NCBI GenBank assembly: GCA_963575745.1 | Contig: CAUYUJ010009369.1 | Span: 409,210-473,209, forward strand | Origin: Prorocentrum cordatum | Lineage: Eukaryota; Sar; Dinophyceae; Prorocentrales; Prorocentraceae | Direction of reading: 5' to 3' | DNA: 64,000 nucleotides | In this document: piece after piece, positions 30,361-41,504 of the stretch | Layout: every line of letters starts with the position of its first letter | Position numbering within the stretch: position 1 is the first letter of the stretch | Position numbers and translations under genes: made by a program | Notes under the pieces: generated by a model | Databases searched by the model: none | Seen by the model: the letters and a program-made list of their open reading frames with translations, nothing else | What the model was told of the DNA's origin: nothing

Positions 30361-30579
30361 CCCCTGCATCCTCCAACCCCTGAGCCTGTCCCCCCCCGGA
30401 GTCGTCGACAACGGCGACGTGTCCTCGCTGTCCAGGACTGGAAAAGCGCATCGATCGTCGGAGATCGGGGAAGACGCCGACGCCGACGCCGACGCCGACG
30501 GCTACGATGGCAACAACGACTCGACCGCGTCACGGAGATTGCCTTTCTATCATGGCCAGTGGCGGTCGTCACTCCAGGG

Positions 30580-30918
30580 GAAGGGGGGCATGTCCCCTTG
30601 CAGACTGATTTTTTTGGACGGATACTGAAAAATCCAGAACAAATATGAAAAGGTAGCCAACAAAATATTAGAAAGATCGTCCCCAGACTATTGTTGGACT
30701 ATGTTCGAATCTTCCTCCTGTAGAGTCGGCGGTGGACAAACCTCCCTCTAATAAAACCTCCCCCTAGTGAAACCGGCCTGGGACCGAAGCCGACAGACCT
30801 GGACCCGCAAAAATGACGGCCGCGACGCCCTCTCGCGAACCGAAAACGGCCAATTCCTTCATCGACGCGTCAGGGTAGGAGGTCCATCCACCTCCGATAG
30901 AGGGACATGCCCGGCTTA
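30580..30918 (+). mobile_element. Family A element split by family K
   Basis: The left end GGGGGGCATGTCCCC is followed by a normal body; the right end CTCCTGTAGAG is separated from AGGGACATGCCCGGCTTA by 172 bases of family K. TAGAG is duplicated at the insertion. Confidence 0.88.
30726..30897. mobile_element. Family K element nested in family A
   Basis: TCGGCGGTGGACAAACCTCC to CATCCACCTCCGA. TAGAG flanks it at 30721-30725 and 30898-30902. Confidence 0.9.
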
Positions 30919-30922
30919 AATC

Positions 30923-31115
30923 GGGCCGGGCGACAAGGGGGGATAAAAAAGGGGGGTTTGAGAATCAGCTCACGTAGCTGATTTTCCCAGCGCCGCCCGG
31001 CGCCGGGAGGCGCCCGTGTATCGAGGAATGGGCGCCAGGCGGCGGGGCCGAAACCAGCTGCACGCAGCAGATTTCGTAACCCCCCCTTTCCCTATAAAGC
31101 TCCGGGGGGGAGGGG
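30923..31115. mobile_element. Family I element
   Basis: GGCGACAAGGGGGGATAAAA, AGAATCAGCTCACGTAGCTG, CGAAACCAGCTGCACGCAGC and TTTCGTAACCCCCCCTTTCC. Confidence 0.85.
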
Positions 31116-31224
31116 CTTTGGGGCCCCGGGCAGCGGCGGGCGCGGTTGCGAAAGAGCACACAAGAGCCTGCGGTCTCGCGCGCCCGCGCGCGCGGGGGGC
31201 CCAGGCCCTTTTGCGCCCCCCCTG

Positions 31225-31380
31225 GCCAGGGCTCGAGTTAAACCGTGTTTTCCGTTTTCGTTTTGTTTTCGTCGTCCCTAGTTCTGTCTTCGCTCCACCA
31301 TTGCTGCAAAACGAACACAAAAGGAAAACGGTCCACGGAATTGCCAAAACACCGTTTAGCTCGAGCCCTGCTGGCTGGGA
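31225..31380. mobile_element. Family S element
   Basis: CCAGGGCTCGAGTTAAACCG pairs with CCGTTTAGCTCGAGCCCTG. Confidence 0.85.
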
Positions 31381-31556
31381 TCGGCGCGGCGGCTGCTCCG
31401 GGGCTGCTCCAGGGATCGCTGGTGCCTCTGCAATCGGGCCGAGGTCTATGATCGAGGTCGTGTCAAGGAGGGTGCCCTACCGCTCTCCGTTCTTGCTCGA
31501 TGCGCTTCCGTATACCGGGGGAGGGCACCCTCAAATGTTCTCTTCAGTTGTCGGGG

Positions 31557-31742
31557 GCGCGCAAACATGGATTGGCGATCCATGGATTTGGCGCGCGGTC
31601 GCCACATCCATGGATCGGGGGAGGTGCCCTGCCCAAGATGCGGCCCGTGCGGCCTCGTTCGGCGGCGGATATCCGCGATTTCCCATGGAAACGGGACCCG
31701 TCGCTAATCCACGCCGCCTTAATCCATGCTTGCGATCGCCTG
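31557..31742. mobile_element. Family J element
   Basis: GCGCGCAAACATGGATTGGC pairs with TAATCCATGCTTGCGATCGC; internal CCATGGATTTGGCGCGCGG and CCATGGATCGGGGGAGGTG. Confidence 0.88.
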
Positions 31743-31766
31743 AGATAGGGGGGGGGATAGCATTAG

Positions 31767-31923
31767 GTCGCGTCCCCCTACAAGCGGATTCTGGACGAAC
31801 AGAAATACACCAAACATATCCCACATATTCGCAGAAATGGTCAAGAAATCGCAAGAAATCGTCCCCAGACTATCCTGTGACTATTTTTGAATACTCCTCC
31901 TGTCGAGGGACGGGCCCGACTTA
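31767..31923 (+). mobile_element. Family A element
   Basis: TTAGGTCGCGTCCCCCTACA at the left (shortened) and TGTCGAGGGACGGGCCCGAC at the right. The flanks GGGATAGCA and AGGGTAGCA are nearly alike. Confidence 0.88.
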
Positions 31924-32365
31924 AGGGTAGCAGTGAACGCCGAGGTGGGTTATACCTGGCCGAACCTGGCCAATACTGGGGAGACGTACGACTCGGGTGG
32001 GGGGGACTCGGGTTGCCCTGACGGGGCCATCATGAAATGACGAGGCCCACTCTGAAATTTGACGCGAACTCCCGCTGCAAACATCCCACGAACACGGGAC
32101 TGTAAACATCTGGTGCGGGCTCGTCAATAAACGTAGGCGAACCCGAGTTCCTGCGTGTTCGAGTCTTCCGTTTCCCCGAAAACGCGTGGGTTACAAACGC
32201 CCCAAAGGGCTCCGGGGGGTCAGGTGACGCCGCTAAGTGGGCGAAGACGAGTTAGCCCATATCGCTCTGCCCCAAAATTGGGGTGTATGTGGCCCACGTA
32301 TCTGCCAGCTAAGGCCAGATCTAAACCACCTTGGCATCAATTGATACCCCCCCGATCCCGTCTTG
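31924..32365. mobile_element. Family N element, long copy
   Basis: Left GCAGTGAACGCCGAGGTGGG pairs with right AAACCACCTTGGCATCAATT. Related, shorter copies lie at 52915 and 62484; two of the three directly follow a family A element. Confidence 0.7.
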
Positions 32366-32829
32366 ATTGGAAGCGGCTGACGGATGGTCCCAACCAGAAA
32401 ATCGGTCAGTAGGGGGGATGGGGCCCAATCGTACAACATCGTTCCCAGATGTCTCCCGGGGCCCATCTGGCGAAGATTTTCACTCGAGGTCTCGAGGTCC
32501 GATATTGACGGTCCTGGGGCCCGAGAGCGACCCCTGGAGGCAACGCAAACACAAAACAGCTTCCCAAGCCTCGAGCCTGCCCGCCCTTCCTGCTGGACAG
32601 AACCGATGTTTGCAATGCTGGGCACCTCAGACCCCCAGACGGGTCCAACGTCTTGACGGCGCCCACTTGGCGGCGCCACGACTCGGCGACTCCGAAGGGT
32701 GTGGTTTGCTAAGGGCACCCTGGGGCGCACCCTGGGGGGCGGGCGGGAATCTCGACGGACCTCTCCGCTGAGCCGCTAGGAGGCCCGCCGATGACAGCGT
32801 GGTGCCCCCCAGGCCCCAACGGCGCCGAT

Positions 32830-33045
32830 CGCAAACAACACCCCAGCGTAGCCTCACCCTGTGGGGAAACCAAACGGTACCCATACTGCTACTCCGCGGG
32901 CCTCTCCTGGGGCGCGTCATGACAAGAATCACGAGGCAAATCCTGCGGTGGCGACGATGGCCTCCCAGGAGGCAGAAGAAGAGGAAAACGGGCCAAGGGG
33001 TGGCGGTGTGGGCACCTCTTCCTCCTCTGAGCGACCTCGCCCTCC
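32830..33045. mobile_element. Family P element
   Basis: GGGGAAACCAAACGGTACCC, CCTGGGGCGCGTCATGAC, GTGGCGACGATGGCCTCCCA and GGCACCTCTTCCTCCTCTGA. Confidence 0.65.
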
Positions 33046-33237
33046 CAAACATGTGAGGTCATGATTCGTTCAATACGGGGTCCCTGGAAGTCCCGACCCT
33101 GTCTCCGGGACCGGCTCTCCATCCCGCGTCGTTCATTGACGCCCCCGAGGCCTGGCGAGGGCCCCTCGAGGCCGCAACCTGCCCCCCCCCCCGTCCTGAT
33201 TGTTTCTTTTCTGACGCGACCGCGTCTGGGGCTCTGC

Positions 33238-33350
33238 GGCCGCCGAGCAGCGCCGCACGGCGGCGGCGCGTCCTCACCGTCCGGCACGCCGTCGCCGTCG
33301 GCGTCCCCGGGCGACGCGCAGCCGCCCGCGCAGGGCAGGGCGTCGCAGGG
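33238..33350 (-). CDS. Exon encoding a thrombospondin type-3-like repeat
   Basis: Minus frame: LPCDALPCAGGCASPGDADG, then DGVPDGEDAPPPCGAARR. DADGDGVPDGED is a full TSP3 calcium loop, and the three Cys before it keep the CxxxxxCxxxC type of spacing seen in sister exons. The strongly GC-rich upstream part (to about 33410) is open but has no motif, so the 5' boundary is approximate. Confidence 0.8.
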
Positions 33351-33409
33351 CAGCCGGGGGCCTCGGCCGCGCGCGCGCGGGGCGCGCGGAGCTCCGCCGA
33401 GCTCCACCG

Positions 33410-33775
33410 CCGCATGCCCCAATGGCGCCGCCGGCATGCAGGCGACACCCCGTTTCGGCACACCTCTCACACGCTTCGTGGCTCCACAGGGAGCTCCACC
33501 GAAGGCCCCCCAGCGACACAAACAAGCATGTTGGCGACACCCTGTGTCGGCAAGACCCCTCACGCGTTTCGCGGCCCCAGTGGCGCAGCCCGCATGTGGG
33601 CGACACCCCGTTTCGCCACACCTCTCTCACGTTAGGTGGCCCCATAGGGAGCTCCACGGAGCGTCCCAGCGGCGCCGCCCGCATGTGGGCGACACCCTGT
33701 TGCGGCATACCCCCGGCCCCAGCGACACAGCCCGCATGCGGGAGTTGCCTCATAAAGAGTTCCACCTCAGACTGT
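33410..33775. repeat. Degenerate copies of the 90-base satellite
   Basis: Units with GGGAGCTCCACCGAAGGCC, GCGACACCCCGTTTCGGCAC and CACACGCTTCGTGGCTCC; about four, irregularly spaced. Confidence 0.75.
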
Positions 33776-33814
33776 ACTCACAAGTACGGACCTGTTTCCC
33801 GCAGGACCGGAGAG

Positions 33815-34020
33815 TCCTGGGGAAACCAAAAGGTACCGATGCCGCCACTCCCTGGACCTCTCCTGGGGTGCGTTCTGACCAGGATTTTGAAACAAATCCA
33901 GCGGTGGCGACGAGGGAGGCCCAGGAGGCACAAAAAAGGGAAAAAGAGGAGAGGTTAGAGGTATGGGTACCTTTTCCTCCTCTGAGGTCCAAGACCCTTT
34001 CTTCCTCAGGACCCGCTTCC
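33815..34020. mobile_element. Family P element
   Basis: GGGGAAACCAAAAGGTACCG, CTCTCCTGGGGTGCGTTCTG, CCAGCGGTGGCGACGAGGG and CCTTTTCCTCCTCTGAGGTC, closely matching 32830-33045. Confidence 0.7.
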
Positions 34021-34044
34021 CTCCATGCGACTCCTCTCCTTGAG

Positions 34045-34225
34045 CAGGGACCGACCGTCCCGGCATTCCCACATGTTTTAAAGAGCAAGAGCGATGTTCG
34101 TAGAACATCGACCAAACGTGCCAGACATGTTCTGAGAACATTCCGTGCAACCCACGAAGGTTCTTAGAAGATTATGTGGTGGGCCTTATAAGCGAACCGG
34201 GACGCTTCGCCACTGCTTGATATCT
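34045..34225. mobile_element. Family C element
   Basis: AGGGACCGACCGTCCCGGCA to CCGGGACGCTTCGCCACTGC; contains GACATGTTCTGAGAACATTC. Confidence 0.85.
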
Positions 34226-34249
34226 TCTCTCCTTCCTTCCCCTGCAGCA

Positions 34250-34380
34250 GAACGAGCTGCCCCCCGCTCTGCCCGCTTCCTCCCGCGCCGATCGCTCCCC
34301 CCGGCCGCCGAGCGGCGGGCATGAGGGGTCGAACGGGGCCGGGTCCTCCTGGTCCGGGACGTGGTCTCGCAGCCGCACGC
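34250..34380 (-). CDS. Exon encoding a TSP3-like segment
   Basis: Minus frame: RLRDHVPDQEDPAPFDPSCP, then PLGGRGERSAREEAG and SSFCC. VPDQEDPAPFDPSC matches the second half of a TSP3 repeat. The exon begins somewhere before 34380, where a C-run and a CTC array with the assembly gap follow. The family C element lies immediately downstream in gene sense. Confidence 0.6.
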
Positions 34381-34439
34381 TGCTTTCCCCCCCCCCCCCC
34401 CGCGCGCGCATTGGCGGGCCCCTCCCGCCTTCGCTCTTC

Positions 34440-34523
34440 GGCGCCCCCTCCTTCTCCTCCTCCTCCTCCTCCTCCTCCTCCCTCTCCTCCTCCTCCTCGT
34501 CCTCCTCGTCCTCCTCCTCCTCC
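34440..34523. repeat. CTC array running into the gap
   Basis: CTCCTC units continue to the first N, so the gap probably lies in this array. Confidence 0.9.
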
Positions 34524-34623
34524 NNNNNNNNNNNNNNNNNNNNNNNNNNNNNNNNNNNNNNNNNNNNNNNNNNNNNNNNNNNNNNNNNNNNNNNNNNNNN
34601 NNNNNNNNNNNNNNNNNNNNNNN
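34524..34623. other. Assembly gap of 100 N
   Basis: Exactly 100 N, usually a placeholder of unknown true length. Frames drawn through it are meaningless. Confidence 1.
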
Positions 34624-34659
34624 CCACAACTACTCAATATGAAAATACTTTCCCTCTTC

Positions 34660-35340
34660 CCCTGATGGCGTCCGGGTGATGGCCGCGCACCCTCCGCGTA
34701 CTGTTTTTTTTACACGGGATCCCCGGGAAATCCCGGGAAACGACTCTCGCTGAGGCGCCGGCGTCATTTTTTCCCAAAATGCTGCTCTCGTTGAGGCGCC
34801 GGCCTCATTTCTGCTCCCGAATCGTTCCGAATCGTGCTCCCGCTGCAGCGTGGGCCTCATTTTCGGATCGGTGTTTGGCCTCCGTCGTTCAGGATGGCGT
34901 TCTCGCCCCAGCGCGGGCCTCTTTCTCGCGCGCCCATCCGCCCGCCACCACCGCCGCACCACCACCACCACCACCACCACCACCACCACCACCACCACCA
35001 CCACCACCACCACCACCACCACCACCAGTACCAACACCACCACCACCAGCACCACCACCACCACCAGCACCACCACCACCACCATCACCACCACCACCAC
35101 CACCACCACCACCACCACCACCACCACCACCACCACCACACAACCACGCACACACGCACGCACGCACGCACGCGCACCACCACCCACTACGCACGCGCGC
35201 GCGGAGCCACAGGTCCGCTACGACACGCGTCCGCGGATAGAGAAAATCAGCGCCATGGTAAGGGATGGGAGGGAGGGGTAGGACGTCAGATATGACGCGA
35301 GCGCACCTAGCTTGTCCCCCTCCCCCTCCCTCTCCTCCTC
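34660..35340. mobile_element. Family X dispersed repeat
   Basis: CTCCCGCTGCAGCGTGGGCC, TTCGGATCGG, CCGTCGTTCAGGATGGCG, CTACGACACGCGTCCG, GATAGAGAAA and ATGACGCGAGCGCACC recur in the same order at 57000-57600. A CAC array sits in the middle. Nature unknown. Confidence 0.7.
34955..35145. repeat. CAC trinucleotide array
   Basis: About 60 CAC units with CAG and CAT interruptions. Confidence 0.95.
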
Positions 35341-35560
35341 CTCCTCCTCCTCCTCCTCCTCCTCCTCCTCCTCCTCCTCCTCCTCCTCCGTCTCTTCCTC
35401 CTCCTCCTCCTCCTCCTCCTCCTCCTCCTCCTCCCCGTTCCCCTCGTTCTCCTCCTCCTCCTCCTCCTCCTCCTCCTCCTACTCCTCATGTTTCTCCCCC
35501 TCCTCCTCCCCCTCCTCCTCCTCCTCCTTCTCCTCCTCCTCCTTCTCCTCCTATTGGGGC
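35325..35560. repeat. CTC trinucleotide array
   Basis: CTC units with a few CGT, TTC and ATG interruptions. Confidence 0.95.
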
Positions 35561-35829
35561 CCCTCCTGCCCTCGCTCTTGCGTCCCTGTTGTCATGGCAC
35601 CGGCCTTGCAAACGAGATCCAACACGGCGAATAATAGTGCGCACATAATTCCACGCGCGGCGCCCAAAGATCGAGCTAACCACAACCATGGCGAGCCCTC
35701 ACTGCGCACGATTACCTTCGCGACCCCCAAGTGAAGAGGACGACGGCGATTAAGACGACGACGAACACGCGCCCACTCGATTGGAGATGCAACGAATTGT
35801 CTAGCAACCCTTGCACAACCAAGAGCATT

Positions 35830-36000
35830 ATCCGATGGGAGGGCAACCACGCAACAATAGCCCCGATAGCCCACCCAACACGGCGACAACCCACCCAACA
35901 ACAGCCAACATCCTCCCAACACTATCCACCCAACAATAGCGCCGATAGCCCAAACAGGAGCCTCGATAGCCCACCTAACCCTGCCCAGCACGCCGAACAG
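35830..36000. repeat. Minisatellite CAACAATAGCNCCGATAGCC
   Basis: Degenerate units of CCCAACA, CCGATAGCCC and ACAACCCACC steps. Confidence 0.65.
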
Positions 36001-36044
36001 TGGTGCGCGACTCAGTCCGCGCGATGCAACCGCAGAGCAATCTC

Positions 36045-36240
36045 ACCACAATGGGGAGAGCGAGGAGGGCGAGGAGGGGAGCGCGAGGAGGAGGGCGACG
36101 TGGGAAAGCGAGGAGGAGGAGGGCGAGGAGGGGAAGGACGAGGAGAGGGAGAGCGATGTGGAGTGCGAGGGGGGGGGAGCACGACGAGGAGGGCGGGGAG
36201 AGAGGGAGGAGGAGGGCGAGGAGGGGAGGGGGGCAAGGAG
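36045..36240. repeat. GAGGAGGGCGAGGAGGGG array
   Basis: Purine-rich degenerate repeat of GAG/GGG/GCGAG units. Confidence 0.85.
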
Positions 36241-36319
36241 GTGTTGACGATTACTCCCAGCCGGGAGCTCAGGGGGGGGGCTTATTGAAGACCCCTTGCG
36301 GTTACTCACCAGCTGAGAC

Positions 36320-36440
36320 CAGAGACCCCTCCTCCTCCTCCTCCTCCTCCTGTTTTTTCTCCTCCTCCTCCTGCTCCTCCTCCTTTTCCTCCTCGTTCGA
36401 CCTCGTCCTGCCTCCTCCTCCTGCTCTTCCTCCTCTCACC
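36320..36440. repeat. CTC array
   Basis: CTC units interrupted by TGTTTTTT and TTTTCC. Confidence 0.85.
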
Positions 36441-36659
36441 CCGTCGACACTCGCACCCCTTGACATCCGACGACCTGATCTCTTCAGTGCGCGGCCCTCG
36501 AGGCCTCGACCCCATCCCTGGGTGGGGCAACTGCTCGCACTGGTCAAGTCTTGACTGCCCTGGGGTCTGACGACGGGCCACAGAGGCCCAAATCCAGGGA
36601 AAAACGCCCGGCGTGAAAACATCGTGACTCGCGGGAGATATGAGCAGACCGAGGCAGCT

Positions 36660-36850
36660 TTCGGCCCGCGCAGCTCGGCCTCGGGCGGCCGTTCGTCACG
36701 ATCCAGGCGCCCCCAGAGCGCTCTCAGCGAGGCGCAGCTGCTGGAAGGCGCCCCAGGGGGCGCGACAACCTCCGAGTAGCAATGGCAAAACCCTCCGATT
36801 TCGTGTGATTCCACAAGTTGCGAGCATACCCGCATCCGAAACCTCGCGGT
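36660..36850. mobile_element. Family M element
   Basis: GGCGGCCGTTCGTCACGATC, CTCAGCGAGGCGCAGCTGCT and GGAAGGCGCCCCAGGG. Confidence 0.75.
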
Positions 36851-37189
36851 CTGGACTTCTGGGAGCGGTCCCGTGGACAGGCGGTGGCACGGACACAGTC
36901 CTCGCAGAAGAACCCCAACACACGCCCCGTACTCGCGGGGTCGCAGCCCGTGGGGCCTGGCCCGCGAGAGCGCGGACATGGAATGTTTTTCGCCCACGAG
37001 TTTTTGTATTCGCAGGGAAATCGCCTGAAGGTTCGCCCGCTTCGTCAGTGCCGACCCGAAAGCAAAGGAAGCGAGATACAGAATCAAGAGGCGGAGGAGG
37101 AGCGGAGGAGTGTCCTGGCAAGCGAAACCGCCGGGCACAATCGGCAAACGAAAACGGCAACATGTTTTTTGTTCGGCGGCGCGCCCGGT

Positions 37190-37350
37190 GGGGAAGTGAG
37201 AGGGGGCGGGCTTTCTCAGAAGGCTCGGGAGCCCCCCCGGTCCTATGAGAAGTTTCCTAAGCCTTCCCCGAAGGCACCGCCAATCTCTCCGAAGGCGCGA
37301 GGACTTCTGAGAAGCCCCGCCGCCTTCTGAGAAGGCCTTCTCCTTATCAC
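37190..37350. mobile_element. Family L element
   Basis: GGGAAGTGAGAGGGGGCGGG, CTCAGAAGGCTCGG, CTTCTGAGAAGCC and CTTCTGAGAAGGCC. Confidence 0.7.
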
Positions 37351-37395
37351 TTCCCCACTTCCCCCCCTCGCTCGCCACCGAATATATATATATAC

Positions 37396-37502
37396 ACATA
37401 CATACATACATACATACATACATACATACATACATACATACATACATACATACAAACATACATACATACATACATACATACATACATACATACATACATA
37501 CA

Positions 37503-37535
<33 letters not shown>
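37396..37535. repeat. (CATA)n array
   Basis: About 34 CATA units with one CAAA variant, bordered by TATATA on both sides. Confidence 0.97.
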
Positions 37536-37539
<4 letters not shown>

Positions 37540-37704
37540 ACATATATATATATATGTAAAGCTCGGCTCCTGGATCCCTCCGGGGTCCATCCGACGCGGT
37601 TTTTCACCCCGGGTCGAGTTTCGGGGGTCCCAGGGCCCGAAAATGGCACCCACGGGCCGAACACTGCAAAGAAAAAACGCCTCGAATCTCGAACCTCGAA
37701 CCCT

Positions 37705-37880
37705 CTCGCTCGCCGCCGAGTGGAGGGAGCGGAACGCGTCCTCCGTCGCTGTCCTTGTACCCGCGCCTGGCGTCCGCCGCGGGCTCCTCCTCGGCGACCG
37801 CCGGCGGGGGGGCGCAGGACCCGGGGGCGCACCTGGGCGCGGCGCGGCGCGGCCGCGTGCTGACGACTTGCTGCTGGCCG
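37705..37880 (-). CDS. Possible Cys/Asp exon related to the TSP3 series (weak)
   Basis: Minus frame: APRCAPGSCAPPPAVAEEEP, then ADARRGYKDSDGG. CAPGSC resembles the Cys pairs of the sister exons, and KDSDGG begins like a TSP3 loop (GACAGCGACGGAG, as in the exon at 59484-59636) but the frame then departs from the motif. It is either a diverged exon, a pseudo-exon or chance in GC-rich DNA. Splice sites not determined. Confidence 0.3.
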
Positions 37881-38634
37881 CCCGCTCGCCCGCTCCAACA
37901 ACGAGGATCGAAGAGCAACACACTGCGCACACACACAGAATCGTTCGGCGCTCCGAACACTTACGTGTGTTTGTGCGCTTTTCGCGTGCTCGAGAGGAGG
38001 GTGCGAGATTACCAGCCGGCCGCTCTGCAGTCGATCGCGAGTTTCCTAGGTCACCCAACCTGCGCGATGCGCGGGAGTCGTCGCGCCCTTGAGAAGCCAC
38101 CTTGGCGAAGGGCGCCTCTCTGCCACAAGTCGCGATGCGCGAATCGCGGTAACCTTCGCGATCCGAAAGGGTGACCTGGGCGTCTGTATATAGAGGAGGC
38201 TGCGGGAGTACAGTCTGGCCGCTCTGCGGTTGATCGGGAGTTTCTGTACGTACGGTAAAAAAGATACAATTCGTGGACACCGTCCCGCTCCCGAAAACAC
38301 CAAGTTGCCACGCGCAGGGGAGACTGCGGTCGAACTGCAGCTCATCCGACCCACCGACAGATGAATGTTGCATGGGTGTTCGCAAATTTCTTCCGAGGCC
38401 TGTAGCACCACGCAGCTGCGCACAAGACTGAGGGGGCCGGCGCGGGATGGGTCGCGGGCGGGGTGGGTCGCAAGAAAAGGTCGCGGGCTGGCCGTGGGCG
38501 AGGACGACGACAAACACGGAACAACAACGACAAAGAACAACAAACAAGCATAAGCAGGGCCACGGGATCCCACGTCCGCCACGCACCCACGGGTTGTGTA
38601 AGACCGTTCGGTGCCCTCGCTCTACTATTGAAGA

Positions 38635-38815
38635 TACAGTCGGGGCGTTGACCTAAGGAACCCTAAATAAGGAACGAGGACCCCTTTTTCAATAAGTTAA
38701 ACTTCGATTTCCTTGTCGAAAACATGAGGAAAACCTGAGGCAAGCTGCGAAACACTTAAGGAACGCGGAGCCCCTCCCCAACCAAAAGGGTTCCTTCTTC
38801 TGGGCCCCGACTGTA
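38635..38815 (+). mobile_element. Family H element
   Basis: TACAGTCGGGGCGTTGACCT to TTCTGGGCCCCGACTGTA, the best-preserved terminal repeats of the family. Confidence 0.92.
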
Positions 38816-39504
38816 GGGCGTGCGCCAAGTTTGACGGATTCGCTGGGAAACGGTGTCCGAAGGCACTTTGGGGCTCCTCCCCTGGGGCGGCGGGCGACGG
38901 CAGCAAAGGGGCAGCAATAGAGAGGAGGATTGAACAGCAGAGTATCAAGACGAAAAACCGAAGAAGCGAGCGACAGAGGAGGATGATACGCAACTTATGA
39001 GAAGTAGTGCGGCGAAGACGATGGTGGAGCGGGAAGGAAATCGAGATTGCGGCGCAAAGAGAGGGGGAGTGATGGAAGCTGACGGATGGAGGACAAGAAG
39101 ACGACCCCTTCTCTCACACAGGGGGTCCGGGTTCTCTCTGGACTCTGCCACACAGCACCGTTCTCTCACAGAGGGGCAAGATGGTTCTACTATTGTGGCG
39201 ATCGGATCATTTATACTGTGTTGTGTGTCGCCCACCGCTTTGTGATGGGCCTGTTTTCCACCAGAACCACCATAAGTTGGAGGGGGAAGGGGGAGGAGGA
39301 GGACGAAGAGGAGGAGGATGAAGAAGAGGAGGAAGATGAGGAGGAGGACCCCCTCCCCCTCCAACTTATGGTGGTGGTGGTGGAAAACAGGCCCATCACT
39401 TTGTGGCAAATAGCGGCCCCAAGTGCAACTTGATGTTTTTCGCCGACGCCGGTCGCCCACAGAACAGGCCAGAAAATGATACACTATACTTATGTTGCTA
39501 CCAT

Positions 39505-39725
39505 CGTCCTTTAAGGACCACATCCCAGAAGTAATTTCGAGCACCCGGAAAAGTGTCGAAACGGTGTCGAAACAGTGTCGAAACGGTGTCGAACGACTGT
39601 CTCCCAGGGCCCGACACGTGAATACCTTTCAATTTCGGTACTTTCCTGGTGCTCGAAATTCTTTCTGATAACACTGCACGTTGTCCTGTGGCGTTTCTGC
39701 GAAGCCACATGGCACAGGGCCCAGC
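39505..39725 (+). mobile_element. Family D element
   Basis: TTAAGGACCACATCCCAGAA, GTGTCGAAACGGTGTCGAAA, GGGCCCGACACGTGAATACC and TGGTGCTCGAAATTCTTTCT. Confidence 0.9.
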
Positions 39726-40204
39726 TATCTCAGAGAACATACGCGCGGTTCACCAAATCCGTTCAAAGCGGCCTCTCGCTGGGTACATCTGGTGCAGTTT
39801 TCAAGCTGGATCTGTTTCTAACAATCCTGGGGCCTGAAAAAACTGGCCCTGGAGGCCCACAATTGCAAATGACCTTCTCGAGCCCATCACCTGAACGAAG
39901 GATTGAAAGCAAACCCTTTTTTGCAATCCATTTTTTGGGTTGTTTTTTTTGCAGTCTTTTTTTTGCAATCCTTCGAATCATCCTCATCCGGACTATCCGC
40001 CTGCCCCCAGGGCCTGATATGGGGGCCCAGAGAGCCGAAACCAATGCAAAGCATCAGGTCTCTGGACCTCTTTCCCTCAGGACCCCCGTTCCTTAAACGA
40101 TGACGGGTGGAGAAGGAGGAAAAGGAGGCGCAGGAAGAGGATTGAGGACGAGGAGGACGACGAGGAAGAGGATGCTGCAGCCCACTGCCCCGCACGGGCA
40201 GGAA

Positions 40205-40335
40205 AAGTGGCGCCTGTTCGCGTACGGGGAGTCGTCCTGCCTGTTGGGGACTCCGTCCCCGTCGACATCGTCGGCCTTGAAACAAGACTTTTGCGTGCAG
40301 CCGGCGTCGTAGGGCGCCCCATCCTTCCGGGACAG
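40205..40335 (-). CDS. Exon encoding a thrombospondin type-3-like repeat
   Basis: Minus frame: SRKDGAPYDAGCTQKSCFKA, then DDVDGDGVPNRQDDSPYANR. DVDGDGVPNRQDDSPY is a TSP3 loop, and DAGCTQKSC carries the Cys pair with the same spacing as DCQSDQC in the exon at 3339. Downstream the frame adds CPCGAVGCS before becoming low-complexity. Ends approximate. Confidence 0.8.
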
Positions 40336-40439
40336 CCGCGGGGCGAGCTCCCTCCAGCTCCGTCCCCCCTCGCCCTCCCTGGTTCCGCTGCTGCTGCTGC
40401 TGCTCCTATACCGCTGCTCCCCGCCCCTCTCCCCGCCCC

Positions 40440-40550
40440 TCTGGTGCATCCTGGCCAGAACTTCGGAGAGAGGAGAGCCGTGGCGACGAGAGTTCTCCAG
40501 GACGAGCAGTGGGATTGGCACCTCGTCCTCATCGGACCTACTCCTGCCAC
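40440..40550. mobile_element. Family P fragment
   Basis: CTGGTGCATCCTGGCCAGAA, CGTGGCGACGAGAGTTCTCC and GGCACCTCGTCCTCATCGG. Confidence 0.5.
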
Positions 40551-40999
40551 CACGCCAGAAACACGTCGGCTGCACATGACTTCGCGCTCGCAGGCGGGGG
40601 CCGTGGCGTGCGCGGGTGAGCCCGCCACCGCCTGGGCGGGCAAGTACTTGTCACCAGGCGGGGGAGGGCAACGACAAGAGGCGGGTCTCACGCGAGATGA
40701 CATAAAGGCCTTACGCCGCGGCTTACGCAGGCCGCCGGCGCGGCACGCAACTTTGGCAACGAGGGCGCTTACGCGCGACCTCAGGCGGGCAGCTCAGGCG
40801 CCAGCGTGGCGCAGCAGACCCCGTTTCCTGGCGACGACCACTTGACGGCGCCACGGCGACGTGCGACGGCGACGGGTCCTCTCTGCCCAGCGCACCGTAC
40901 AGCCGGACCTAGGACAGAAGAACATCCTTCAAGAATATGAGACCCTCCGCTGGCCACACCACACAGAACATCCAAGGGCACCCTGCCCAGGATGCACAG

Positions 41000-41200
41000 G
41001 ATCACCCAACGAGCACGAAGAGCATCAGGGCGCCCTCCCCGAACCGACCTCGACCTTCCCGGACCTCTCCTGGGGCGCGCTCTGACCAGCATTTCGACGC
41101 GAATCCAGCGGCGGCGACGAGGGCCGCCCAGGAGGCCCAAAGAGGGGAGAACGGCGGCAGGGCAGAGCGGTCTGGGTACCTCTTCCTCCTCCGACTTCTA
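41000..41200. mobile_element. Family P element
   Basis: CTCTCCTGGGGCGCGCTCTG, CAGCGGCGGCGACGAGGGC and GGTACCTCTTCCTCCTCCGA. Confidence 0.6.
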
Positions 41201-41504
41201 CCTCGCGCCGGCTGCAGCCGTCGGCGCCCCCTGGCGACGGGGGCGACGGGCAGCTCGCGCGCCGGCGCCCGTGCAGACGGCCCAGCTGCTCTGCGGCGCT
41301 CCCGCGGCTCCCGCCGCCTCCCCGCGCAGGGTGGAGGCGGCCGCCCCGGACTGCGCCGACCCGGAGGCCCACGCGAGTCCTCTGGGCGCTGCTTTCGAAG
41401 ACCGTCGCCCTGGCAGCGCTTGGCGCATGCGCTGCGCCTGCATGCTCGGCACGGACACCGCAGAGGGCGTGCGATCAACGGCAAACTCGTGCTCCTCCAA
41501 GTCC

